Source: Caldilineaceae bacterium (lineage in GTDB: Bacteria; Chloroflexota; Anaerolineae; Caldilineales; Caldilineaceae). From it: DNA of 64,000 nt. Where the stretch lies: positions 1-64,000 of the forward strand of contig JAGRCP010000006.1 of the NCBI GenBank assembly GCA_020433455.1, read 5' to 3'. This document shows positions 35,237-43,752 of this stretch, piece after piece (positions within the stretch are counted from its first letter, which is position 1; each line of letters starts with the position of its first letter). The notes below the pieces were generated by a model, which was not told the DNA's origin, made no database searches, and was given only the letters and a program-made list of their open reading frames with translations. A program made the translations under genes and the position numbers.

Positions 35237-37353
35237 CGTTTATCTCCTGCATTCCCGACAACCGTTCCATGCCGCCGTTGGGGCACGCGCTCGGTGAATT
35301 GGCCGGTCAATTCAGGCGACATGTCGTCATTAAAGTAGAGGGGAATGGGCGTGATGTCTACGGGCTGGCGCGTCTTGCCCCGGCCCAGGCTGGGGCAGCC
35401 CCAGGCATCATCGGGCGCTTCTCTGCGCTGCTCCTTGAATTGACCCAGGATACCGCAGGAAAAACAGTGTTCCCGGCAGTCATCCACCACGCCGCCCTGA
35501 TAGGTGTGGCGATACTCGTCGATCAGGAACTGCTTTTTCAATCCGGCCGAGATGTGATCCCAGGGCAAGACCTCATCCACGGCGCGCTCCCGTCGTGCAT
35601 ACCAATCCATGTCCATGTCCAGTTCATGGAATGCGGCTTCCCATGCACCGAAGTTGAAGTGTTCGCCCCAGCCCTCCATCTTGGCGCCCTTGCGCCAGGC
35701 CAATTCGATGACATCCGCCACGCGCCGATCTCCCCGGGTGAGGAAGGCCTCTACCAGCGTCTCTTGCGGATTGTTCCAGGTGAAGTAGATGCCCCGCCCG
35801 CGTAATCCCTGCTGCAGTGACGCGATCTGCGCATTGATGACCGCTTCATCGGCCATGGGCACCCACTGGAATGGCGTGTGGGGCTTGGGCACCAGGGTAC
35901 TCACGCCCACCCGCACTTTGGCCCGATTGCCCAGCACCCGCCGTCCCACGGCCAGCACCTCTTGAGAGAGATCGGCGATGGCCTGGACATCTTCCAGCGT
36001 CTGGGTGGGGTGGCCGATCATGAAGTACATCTTGATGGTGGTCCAGCCCCGGGCATAGACTGCCTCGGCCGTCTCCAGCAGATCCTGGGAGGCGATGGGC
36101 TTGTTGATGACGTCGCGCAGGCGGTCGGTGGCCGCCTCAGGCGCAAAAGTAAAGCCCGAGCGGCGGCGCCCTTGCTCCAGCAGGTCCATGAGATCAATGC
36201 TGAAGCTTTCGATACGCAGGCTGGGCAAGCCGATGCTCAGCTTTTTGGCTCCGTGCTTTTCCATGGTGCGCCGCACCAGTTCCTCGACCTGGGAGTAGTC
36301 GGAGCTGCTCAGGCTGAGGAAGCTCACTTCCTCAAAGCCGCAGTGTTCGATCATCTCGTCCACGGCCTGAAGCACCTCATCGGGCGTGCGCTCGCGTACC
36401 GGACGGAAGATCATGCCCGCCTGGCAGAAGCGACAGCCCCGGGTGCAGCCGCGCATGATTTCGATGGCGGCGCGGTTGTGCACCACGTCGATAAAGGGCA
36501 CGATGAATTTGGTCACCGGCGACGGCATGACCGTCACCACTCGCTTGAGCACGTCGGCCGGCGCGGCGGCGTGGTTGGGCGTCAGCGCGGCGATGGTTCC
36601 ATCCGCGGCGTAACTCACATCGTAAAATCCGGGCACGTAGACGCCGGGAATGCGGGCCAGCCTCTCCCACAGAGAGTAACGATTAGAAGATTGAAGATTG
36701 AAGATTGGAGACTCGGCGTTTTCACCGTCAAATCCACCATACTCGCTGTCCCAATCTTCAATCTTTACGCTTTGATTTTTTTCTTTCCACGCCTCATAAA
36801 CCTCGATTACCTCAAAAATCACCTCTTCGCCTTCGCCGATGATCATAGCGTCAAAGAAGGGGCTCATGGGTTCCGGGTTATAGCAGCCCGACCCGCCTGC
36901 AATGACCAGGGGGTGCCCAGCCGTCCGCTCCGCCGCGCGCAGGGGAATGTCCGCCAGATCGAGCATAGTAAGGACGTTGGTATAGAGCTGTTCGTAGGGC
37001 AGGCTGAAGCCGACGATGTCGAAGTCCAGGAGTTTGTGGCGCGTCTCCAGTCCGAACAGCGGAATCTCGTTGGCGCGCATGATGGCCTCGAAATCGGGCC
37101 AGGGACAGTAGACCCGTTCAGCCAGGAGATCGGCTCGCCGGTTGATGAGGTCGTAGAGCACCATGAGTCCCAGGTTGGAGCCGCCCAATTCGTAGATATC
37201 GGGAAAGGCCAGGGCCACCTTGGTGCGAATGGCCGGATCGGCCCACTCTTTGGTGATGCTGTTCAGCTCGCCGCCGGTGTAGCGGGCCGGCTGTTGCACC
37301 TTGTGGAGCGTTCGGTCCAGGGCGCGGGTGATCTGTTTGGGCGTTTGGTACAT
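35233..37353 (-). CDS. Radical SAM protein with B12-binding-like N-terminus (TIGR03960 type)
   Basis: A 706-residue protein. The N-terminal domain (about 40-185) resembles the cobalamin-binding fold (FPDIYELGGSNLGLMVLYDL; VGFSLPYEQLYTNVL). The radical-SAM [4Fe-4S] motif is C303-x3-C307-x2-C310 (GCTRGCRFC). The C-terminal region holds further cysteines (DDCREHCFSCG). Residues about 192-225 (QSVKIEDWDSEYGG to NLQSSNR) look like an in-frame insertion made by an AT-rich inverted repeat. Reaction unknown; always found next to DUF2344. Confidence 0.92.
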   Translation of the reverse strand: MYQTPKQITRALDRTLHKVQQPARYTGGELNSITKEWADPAIRTKVALAFPDIYELGGSNLGLMVLYDLINRRADLLAERVYCPWPDFEAIMRANEIPLFGLETRHKLLDFDIVGFSLPYEQLYTNVLTMLDLADIPLRAAERTAGHPLVIAGGSGCYNPEPMSPFFDAMIIGEGEEVIFEVIEVYEAWKEKNQSVKIEDWDSEYGGFDGENAESPIFNLQSSNRYSLWERLARIPGVYVPGFYDVSYAADGTIAALTPNHAAAPADVLKRVVTVMPSPVTKFIVPFIDVVHNRAAIEIMRGCTRGCRFCQAGMIFRPVRERTPDEVLQAVDEMIEHCGFEEVSFLSLSSSDYSQVEELVRRTMEKHGAKKLSIGLPSLRIESFSIDLMDLLEQGRRRSGFTFAPEAATDRLRDVINKPIASQDLLETAEAVYARGWTTIKMYFMIGHPTQTLEDVQAIADLSQEVLAVGRRVLGNRAKVRVGVSTLVPKPHTPFQWVPMADEAVINAQIASLQQGLRGRGIYFTWNNPQETLVEAFLTRGDRRVADVIELAWRKGAKMEGWGEHFNFGAWEAAFHELDMDMDWYARRERAVDEVLPWDHISAGLKKQFLIDEYRHTYQGGVVDDCREHCFSCGILGQFKEQRREAPDDAWGCPSLGRGKTRQPVDITPIPLYFNDDMSPELTGQFTERVPQRRHGTVVGNAGDKR
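36687..36765. repeat. AT-rich inverted repeat inside the radical-SAM gene
   Basis: AAGATTGAAGATTGG (36694-36708) is exactly reverse-complemented at 36751-36765, with a 42-nt loop. The left arm contains three tandem copies of the 7-mer GAAGATT. The surrounding gene is GC-rich. The insert keeps the reading frame. Confidence 0.7.
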
Positions 37354-37379
37354 AAGGAGGCTCGCTTTCTTCGTGTCTG

Positions 37380-37416
37380 CCGGGCGAGGAAGACGCCCGG
37401 TCGGGGTTAGAACCCG
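37380..37416 (-). other. Two hairpins in the leader of the radical-SAM operon
   Basis: CCGGGCG (37380-37386) pairs with CGCCCGG (37394-37400), and CGGGTT/AACCCG forms a second short hairpin at 37403-37416. They lie between the predicted start of transcription and the start codon. They may affect mRNA stability or initiation. Confidence 0.35.
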
Positions 37417-37428
37417 AAAACTGGAGAG

Positions 37429-37437
37429 ATTATAGCA
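37429..37437 (-). promoter_or_regulatory. Extended -10 promoter of the radical-SAM operon
   Basis: TGCTATAAT on the minus strand combines a perfect -10 box with the TGn extension. No -35 box is apparent. Similar TGC-TATxxT elements precede the LysM gene and fbp. Confidence 0.5.
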
Positions 37438-37593
37438 TAGAAGGGGGGATGGGGTATGCCATCGTGACGTACGGGGGCGGGGAAGCGGAGTGGCGAAGAT
37501 GCGGAGCGATGCGTCAACTGTATGGGTCCCATATATTTTTGCAGGTCGGCCTGATGGTTAGGATTTTGGACCGTTTTGCGCTATGTTCAAATA

Positions 37594-39858
37594 ATGAATG
37601 GATTCTCTTTTCCGCGGGATACTGCTGCCGGTACGCGTGAGGCCGTGAAAACATGGGAATGGCTTGCCCTGACCCTCGCTTGCCTGATCTTTCTGGCCCA
37701 AACCTACACGGTGATCCCGCGTGAATCGGCTACCTTCGACGAACAGTATCATCTGACGGCCGGCTACAGCTATCTGCGCACGCGTGACTTTCGCCTGGCC
37801 TCCAATCATCCGCCCCTCATGGGCATGCTGGGCGGGCTGGGGCTCTTTACCAAGCAGGATGTCCTGCTGAACACAGATGACCCCGCCTGGACTGCCGGCG
37901 ATCGCTACCGTTTTTCCGACGTATTTCTGTGGGAAAGCAGCGATCGCGGCCCTGAATATCTGGTCGCGGCCCGGCGCATGATGCTCCTGGTCGGCCTGGC
38001 CCTGCTCCTGGTCATCTTTTTTGCCGCCCGGGAGATGGTCGGCGTCCGGGCCGGTTGGCCGGCCCTGCTGCTGGCCGTTTTCGATCCGAATCTTCTCTTT
38101 CACACCCGCCTGGTGACGACCGATTTGGGCGTAACCCTTTTCGTGCTGCTGGCGATATGGCTCTTCTGGCGCTGGATGGCTTTGGGCGCGCGCCCATCTC
38201 TTCTGGGGGCGGGCGTGGCCGGCGGGCTGGCCATGGCGGCCAAGTACACGGGTCTCATGGTGTGGCCTCTCCTCTTTTTGATTGCCCTCATCTATCCCGG
38301 GGATTCGCCCTATGTCCGCCGCATATTGGTGCGTCTGGGCGCGCTGCTGTTGGCCGGCCTGGCGGCGCTGATAATATTGTGGGCCGTTTATCGCTTTGAC
38401 GGAGGCGTGGCGGCTGCGTTGCCCCTTCCCCTCTGGCTCCCGGCTCCGTTTTACTGGGAAAATCTCTATCGTTCCTTTTCCGGCATCGTGGGCGACAGCG
38501 ATCCCAAGCTCTTCTTTCTCCTGGGCCAACGGTCGTTGGAAGGCTGGTGGTATTACTTCCCGGTCGTTTTCAGCGCCAAGACGCCGCTGCCTACCCTGGC
38601 GCTCATGGGCTCCGGTCTCTTCCTCGCCGCCCGCGATCACCGCCTGCGTTCCCTGTCTCCGCTGTGGATTCCGCCCCTCTGCTTTCTGCTCCTGGGGATG
38701 ACCGGCTATCTCACCATCGGCTATCGCCATATCCTGCCCGCTTTGCCTTTCCTGCTGATTCTGGCGGGGTATACGGCCGAATGGACGGCGGCTCGATCCG
38801 GGCGGACGCGTCAGGGGGCGCGTCTGGCTATGGCAGTCGCTCTTGTTTGGCTGGTTATGGGCGCGGTGCGTATCTATCCCCACCATGGTTCCTACTTCAA
38901 CGAGGCGGCCGGCCCGTGGCAGAACTGGAGCAACATCGCGGTCGATTCTAATTTGGATTGGGGACAAGACCTGCCCACATTGAGGACGGTGATGGAGGAG
39001 AGGGAGATTTCCGTGGTGAATCTTGCCTACTTCGGCAAGGCCGTGCCCGAGCGTTACGGCGTACGCTATCGTCCCCTACCCGGCTTTTTGCGCTTTATCG
39101 ACGGAACGGAACTCAACGCGTACAATCCGCTCGCGCCCGCACCCGGCTGGTACGCGATCAGCGCCACTAGTCTGCAACTTGGCTTACAGCAGCCGGGCAC
39201 GGAAGATTTGTACGCGTACTTCCGCGCACGCACGCCTGACGCCCAGGCCGGCTATTCCATCTATCTGTATCACGTCGAGGAAGAGCCGGGGCAGGAGGTT
39301 GTGCGCCGCGTCATTGCCGGCGCGCCCGGCTGGCAGCATGGGCCGGCCGAATTGGCCGCCACCTCGGGAGCACGCGTTCAGCTCAAGTGGATTAAGGCTC
39401 CTGATGTGCCCCTCTATCCCCTGGGCGCAGGCTTCGCGCCGCCTGAGGGCTACACCGCGCCGGACTTCAACTTCTCCGACGCCTTTACGCTCTTGGGCTA
39501 CCAGCTGGACCTGGCGGCCGTTCAGCCGGCCGGAGAACTGCCCGTGACGCTGGTCTGGCAAGCAGGGCCCCAGCCCTTCCTGGCGTCGGCTCCCACGCGT
39601 GGCGAGCCGCTGGCCACGTTCGTCCATCTGGTCGATAGCGAATTCGGCTCCGTCATCGCCCAATTTGATGGCTGGCCCACGGCTCTGGCCGGTCTGGAGC
39701 CGGGCGATATCATCGTGCAGAACATCCGCTTATCCTTGCCAGAAGATCTGAATGAGGCAGACCTCTTCCTGCGCGTCGGTCTCTATTCGCCCCAGAATGG
39801 TCAACGGCTGCCGATTGTCAATGATGGGCCGCTGCGTGACGCTGCGGAGTTGCGCTGA
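37594..39858 (+). CDS. Polytopic glycosyltransferase (GT39/PMT-like) with C-terminal beta domain
   Basis: About 754 residues. Some 9-10 membrane helices (residues about 15-430) carry ESATFDEQYH in the first extracytoplasmic loop, matching the catalytic acidic pair of C-type glycosyltransferases that use polyprenyl-phosphate sugars. AVDSNLDWGQDL follows, then soluble regions. The last 150 residues form a beta domain (FNFSDAFTLLGYQLD; PVTLVWQ; RVGLYSPQNGQRLPI) also present in the gene at 41193. No SD is seen at the ATG (37594); a TTG at 37576 is possible. Confidence 0.88.
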   Translation: MNGFSFPRDTAAGTREAVKTWEWLALTLACLIFLAQTYTVIPRESATFDEQYHLTAGYSYLRTRDFRLASNHPPLMGMLGGLGLFTKQDVLLNTDDPAWTAGDRYRFSDVFLWESSDRGPEYLVAARRMMLLVGLALLLVIFFAAREMVGVRAGWPALLLAVFDPNLLFHTRLVTTDLGVTLFVLLAIWLFWRWMALGARPSLLGAGVAGGLAMAAKYTGLMVWPLLFLIALIYPGDSPYVRRILVRLGALLLAGLAALIILWAVYRFDGGVAAALPLPLWLPAPFYWENLYRSFSGIVGDSDPKLFFLLGQRSLEGWWYYFPVVFSAKTPLPTLALMGSGLFLAARDHRLRSLSPLWIPPLCFLLLGMTGYLTIGYRHILPALPFLLILAGYTAEWTAARSGRTRQGARLAMAVALVWLVMGAVRIYPHHGSYFNEAAGPWQNWSNIAVDSNLDWGQDLPTLRTVMEEREISVVNLAYFGKAVPERYGVRYRPLPGFLRFIDGTELNAYNPLAPAPGWYAISATSLQLGLQQPGTEDLYAYFRARTPDAQAGYSIYLYHVEEEPGQEVVRRVIAGAPGWQHGPAELAATSGARVQLKWIKAPDVPLYPLGAGFAPPEGYTAPDFNFSDAFTLLGYQLDLAAVQPAGELPVTLVWQAGPQPFLASAPTRGEPLATFVHLVDSEFGSVIAQFDGWPTALAGLEPGDIIVQNIRLSLPEDLNEADLFLRVGLYSPQNGQRLPIVNDGPLRDAAELR

Positions 39859-39890
39859 GCGCTAATTCGGAATGGTGTAATTGTAGATGG

Positions 39891-40323
39891 TTATTCAGAA
39901 GAGTCTGTCTCTTCCGGGGCCACAAGGACATCCCAAAACATATCCCAATGTGGCGGCGTGGGTGCAATCGGCATGAAGACGTAATGGTGGTTAGTCATAA
40001 ACTCGAAAAAGCCCGTCGGGCTCCTATATCCGTAATCGTCTGGTATGGTTGAGGTATAGCCCTCGCCTGCATTCAACGACGATTGCTTGTAAGCGTCCGG
40101 ATAATTATCGAGATTCTGTGCATCGGCAAAATTTCGTACCTCCTAATGGAGATGAGAGTTGTCACCGTACTAGCATATGGCCCGTAGTTATATCGTCTCG
40201 ATAGCCAAGCGGCGGCTCATAAACAGTTGGTTCCGGTAGTTGAGCATGAGCAGGCTTACCGTGGGCCAGGTAAAGAGCAACAATAATCGTTACAAGATAG
40301 AATACGCGATTGCCGATTGGCAT
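39891..40323 (-). pseudogene. Broken secreted-protein gene
   Basis: The ATG at 40323 has a strong SD (AGAGGAG) and opens a 53-codon frame with a signal peptide ending AHA-QLPEP, stopping at 40162. A second open stretch continues to 39891 (EVRNFADAQNLDNYPDAYK and more) with no usable start codon. Joining them needs one frameshift plus passage of a TAG near 40150. A decayed gene is the simplest reading; two separate short genes are possible. The region is AT-rich and 13 nt downstream of the next gene. Confidence 0.5.
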
Positions 40324-40336
40324 TGTCGACTCCTCT

Positions 40337-40987
40337 CTAGTCGGGGAGCACAGCAAAAGTATTGATTATCTCATAAAACAGTTCGAGAGATTCTGGTCTC
40401 GTATATCCATCCGTCCGACCGTAAACCGAAGAAATCACATAAATTCTATCGTCATACGGCACAAGCATTTGTAAATCAGTGCTGCCGGGGTAAATGTCAA
40501 CCTGATAGCCTACCATCGCATCAAGAGTGACGGACTCTATCGCGAAGTCCGTAAGTGCATCTTGGCCGAAGAAATCAGAAAAGACACGTTGTGCCCATTC
40601 TTCAATAGGTAATATTTCAGGATTTTCAGCTACATTGATCACTAGTCCTTGATAGGTGTGAGGGATCAGAGTTTCAGGAAGAAATGACATGCGAACTATT
40701 GTGTACGGCCCTTTAAGACTTGGACCACTTCTAACTCTAACAAATTCCGGCGGATAATCGATCTGAAAACCGGCTTCCTCTTCTACATGCCGATACCAGC
40801 CATTGGGCAGGACAATGGGCGTCGGCGTAATTGTCGGCATCGGGGTTGGTCCGGCTGTGGGCGTGGGCAGGGGGGATTGGAACGCGCCCGTTGCATCAGG
40901 CGCTATTCGCAGCATCACCAACACGAGCAGCAGGGCTAAACCGGCCAATGCCGGACCGATCAGCTTGCGCGAGGGAAGGGATTGCAT
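40337..40987 (-). CDS. Secreted protein with Pro/Thr linker, unknown
   Basis: A 216-residue protein. The ATG at 40987 has AGGAG 7-8 nt upstream; the frame extends to 41056 without support. A membrane anchor or signal spans about residues 10-28, then a PTPTAGPTPMPT-type linker, then a globular domain starting GWYRHVEEEAGFQIDYPPEFV, a pattern seen in small PsbP-like or lipoprotein domains of environmental bacteria. The 3' two thirds are AT-rich, unlike the neighbours. Function unknown. Confidence 0.7.
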   Translation of the reverse strand: MQSLPSRKLIGPALAGLALLLVLVMLRIAPDATGAFQSPLPTPTAGPTPMPTITPTPIVLPNGWYRHVEEEAGFQIDYPPEFVRVRSGPSLKGPYTIVRMSFLPETLIPHTYQGLVINVAENPEILPIEEWAQRVFSDFFGQDALTDFAIESVTLDAMVGYQVDIYPGSTDLQMLVPYDDRIYVISSVYGRTDGYTRPESLELFYEIINTFAVLPD

Positions 40988-41192
40988 GGTTCTTCTCCTG
41001 GGGTTCAGAGAATTCGGGGCAACGCTGGGAGCATGATTGGGGCGTCCCATCTTCACGGGTCACGCCTCACGCTTCATCTCCTGCACCAGTGTAGCATACC
41101 CCCCCTCCATCTTTGGCAAGGGGTTTTTTGATTTCGTAGGACAAACGTATGGTAGACGACTGATTCAGGGTTTCTGTCGCCCCATCGCGGCC

Positions 41193-43748
41193 TCACTCTG
41201 CCGCGCTGACAGTGAGATCGGTCAACAACGCCTTGTCATCAAGCATGACCCCGCTCCCATCGGTTACGGGCAGGCGTTCCAGCGTCTCTTCCACATAGAG
41301 CCCCACGTAGAGGGGATAGACGCCGTCGGGGATTTCCTCCCGAATTTCCAGATCGTAGATGTCCTCAATCAGCTCGCCCGGCGGCCATTCGGACGCGGGC
41401 AACCGGTCGCAGACGGAATAGCGGTCCTGTTGCACCGCCTTTAGACCGTTGGCGTCATACGCCTGCACGGTGACTTTGTACGCGGGCAGATTGGCCTGAC
41501 GCGCGCGCCAGTAGAGATGCAGCCGCACCGTATCTCCCGGCCTGAGCGGCGCATCTCCTTCCAGCGCATAGCCTTCCAACGTAATCAGATCGCTGAAATT
41601 GACCCCCAGCGGCATAGCGACGGTCGGCTCGATGACCGGATATGCCAGGGGAAGATCGGGCCCGGCCGTTGCATCGAAAGCCGGCGCATACTCCTCCAGC
41701 GGCAGAATGCGCAGGGCCTCCTCCGCATTGCCGCCCTGGCGGTAGATGGTCATGCCCGGCTGTCCCTCAACGATGACCTGCCCCCAGGGACGATACCCCT
41801 GGCTCACAAGGCGATCGGCGATGGCCCGGCTGCGTTCCGCCCACGGCTCAGGGTTGTCGATGGCGAAGTACCACGTCGCGGTCGCGGCGCAGCGATGCTG
41901 ATCCCGAACGTACCAGTCGGGGATCCATTCGAACCATTGATTCGTGTCGTAATCGCCTTCAATGACGCCCTGGGCATAGAGTTCGTTGACGACTTTCCAG
42001 CCATTGGTAAAAGGAAAGCCGTAAAGGGAATCGCTCTCGGGCAGCGTGAAGGGCATCCAGTAAGCGGGCAGCGTCTCCTCATCCCACTGCAAGAGGGTTT
42101 CGGGCGTGTGCTGCACGTAGAGGCGGGTGATGTAGCGCCCCGAACTTGCCGCGAAGAGGAGTATCGCTACTGCGCCGGCAATCGCCCATACCCGGCGTGA
42201 TGACTCGTGCGCCACTTTGCGCCACCCTGCCTCCGTTGCGCCGCCGGCCAGGAGCGCCCACGGCATGAGCACAACGTAGACGTGGGTCTTGGGCGTGGCG
42301 ATAAAAAAGAAAGCCGCCAGCAGCAGCAGGCCCAGCCAGAGCCACAGCAAGCGCGTAGGCGCATCCAGGTGCGGGGCCGTCCAGATGAGGAGGAAGAGGG
42401 CGGCGAGACCCGTCAGAAGATAGACGTTGAGCCAGGGTCCCGCCGGGATGAAGGGGAGGGGCAGTAGAAAGAGCAGCGCGCCCATGGTGATCCCGGTGGC
42501 CGTTCTGAAGCGTCTGCCCCGACCCAACGCCAGATAAGCCGCTCCGGCCAGCAGCGCCAGCATGAGCAGCACGTAGTAGGCGGAGCTGTAGAGGCTGGTG
42601 CGCAGGAAAATGGCCTGAATGTTGTTGTGGGGAAAGCTGTCCGGTCCGATCCGCGAGCCGATCAGGTAGGTGCGTGTGGCCTGAAAGTGGGGATGCAGGG
42701 CATAGGGAACATAGAAGAGGGCCAGGGCAAGCGCCCCCAGGACGGCCGCGGGAGTGGTTGCGCGCAGCAATATGGGCCAACGGACCCGGCCGTCCAGCCC
42801 AATCTTCAGCCAGATCAAGGCAAGGGGAATCAGCGCGGCCGCGGCATCGTAATGAAAAAGCAAGGCCGTGGCCATGAGCAAGGCCGCAAAGACCAGCGCC
42901 CGGGCGAGGACTTGGGGCCGGCGATAGGCGAAGACAAGCAGGAGAACGGCCAGGCTGGTCAGGAGCAGAACAACGCTCTGATACTGGACAAAGTGGGCGA
43001 AGGCAACCAGATAGCCGTCAAATGTAAGCAGCAGGGCGGCCGTAAGGCCCGCGATCGGGCCAAAGAGGCGAACGCCCAGGACGCCGACCGCGGCAAGCAT
43101 GGCAATCCCGGCCAGGGCAAAGGGCAGCCTGGCCGCGCCTTCGTCAATCGGCCCGGCCAGGGAGAAGTGCAGCAGGGGGATGAGGATTTCACCCGGTCCC
43201 TTTTTGTGGAGAAAGAGCGTCTCTTCGTAGCCCTGGATAACGCCGGCGGCGCGCAGCACCGCGCGGGATTCATCGCCGTGAAATTCAGCATAGCCCAGAT
43301 TGATTAGCCGGAAGGCGCTTGCCGCCAGGATGATGAGGAAGAGCGCGGGCAGAACCCATTGGGGGAGGAGAATATCTTCGTCGGCGCCGCTCCTTGTATC
43401 CCTGCGCAGAGCCAGGAGCGCCAACAGCGCCAGCGTTACGCCGTCCAGCGCAATAAGAGTCATGCGCCCAGTCAGGGGACCGGGCGCATAGCTAAGCCCC
43501 AGGAGCAGAAGCACGCTGAAACTGAAGCCTGCGCCCAAAGAGAGCAGGCCTAATTCCAGTTTTGTGGGGCGGACCGGCGCATTCGACCACACGAGGAGCG
43601 TCAATGCCGTGCCCGGGACGAGCACGCCGATGATGCATGCGCCCAGGGCGCGGACGACGTTGGGCAGCCCATTCGCCAGGAGGATATGGCCCAGCAGGGC
43701 AACAATGAGCAGAAGCAGCGATGTTATCCGCGCGGATTGAAGGCGCAT
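41193..43748 (-). CDS. Polytopic glycosyltransferase (GT39-like) with C-terminal beta domain
   Basis: An 851-residue membrane protein. About 12-14 helices lie in residues 5-550. The first long loop has YAEFHGDESRAVLRAAG, whose acidic pair corresponds to the catalytic site of GT-C enzymes. After the membrane part the protein has a soluble region and a C-terminal beta domain (VNFSDLITLEGYALEG; DTVRLHLYWRA; YPLYVGLYVEETLERLPV) homologous in pattern to the end of the gene at 37594. It starts 4 nt after hisS, so it is the last gene of ald-hisS-GT. Confidence 0.88.
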   Translation of the reverse strand: MRLQSARITSLLLLIVALLGHILLANGLPNVVRALGACIIGVLVPGTALTLLVWSNAPVRPTKLELGLLSLGAGFSFSVLLLLGLSYAPGPLTGRMTLIALDGVTLALLALLALRRDTRSGADEDILLPQWVLPALFLIILAASAFRLINLGYAEFHGDESRAVLRAAGVIQGYEETLFLHKKGPGEILIPLLHFSLAGPIDEGAARLPFALAGIAMLAAVGVLGVRLFGPIAGLTAALLLTFDGYLVAFAHFVQYQSVVLLLTSLAVLLLVFAYRRPQVLARALVFAALLMATALLFHYDAAAALIPLALIWLKIGLDGRVRWPILLRATTPAAVLGALALALFYVPYALHPHFQATRTYLIGSRIGPDSFPHNNIQAIFLRTSLYSSAYYVLLMLALLAGAAYLALGRGRRFRTATGITMGALLFLLPLPFIPAGPWLNVYLLTGLAALFLLIWTAPHLDAPTRLLWLWLGLLLLAAFFFIATPKTHVYVVLMPWALLAGGATEAGWRKVAHESSRRVWAIAGAVAILLFAASSGRYITRLYVQHTPETLLQWDEETLPAYWMPFTLPESDSLYGFPFTNGWKVVNELYAQGVIEGDYDTNQWFEWIPDWYVRDQHRCAATATWYFAIDNPEPWAERSRAIADRLVSQGYRPWGQVIVEGQPGMTIYRQGGNAEEALRILPLEEYAPAFDATAGPDLPLAYPVIEPTVAMPLGVNFSDLITLEGYALEGDAPLRPGDTVRLHLYWRARQANLPAYKVTVQAYDANGLKAVQQDRYSVCDRLPASEWPPGELIEDIYDLEIREEIPDGVYPLYVGLYVEETLERLPVTDGSGVMLDDKALLTDLTVSAAE

Positions 43749-43752
43749 ACCG

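Noticed and set aside
35878-37410. 510-codon open frame on the plus strand
   Set aside because: Antisense to the radical-SAM gene, with composition typical of shadow frames.
37558-38967. 469-codon open frame on the minus strand
   Set aside because: Antisense to the membrane glycosyltransferase; its abundant Gln, Arg and His residues are the mirror of membrane-helix codons.
41095-41130. Possible terminator CCCCT...AGGGGTTTTTTG
   Set aside because: The stem is only 5 bp with a long loop, and no plus-strand gene ends upstream.
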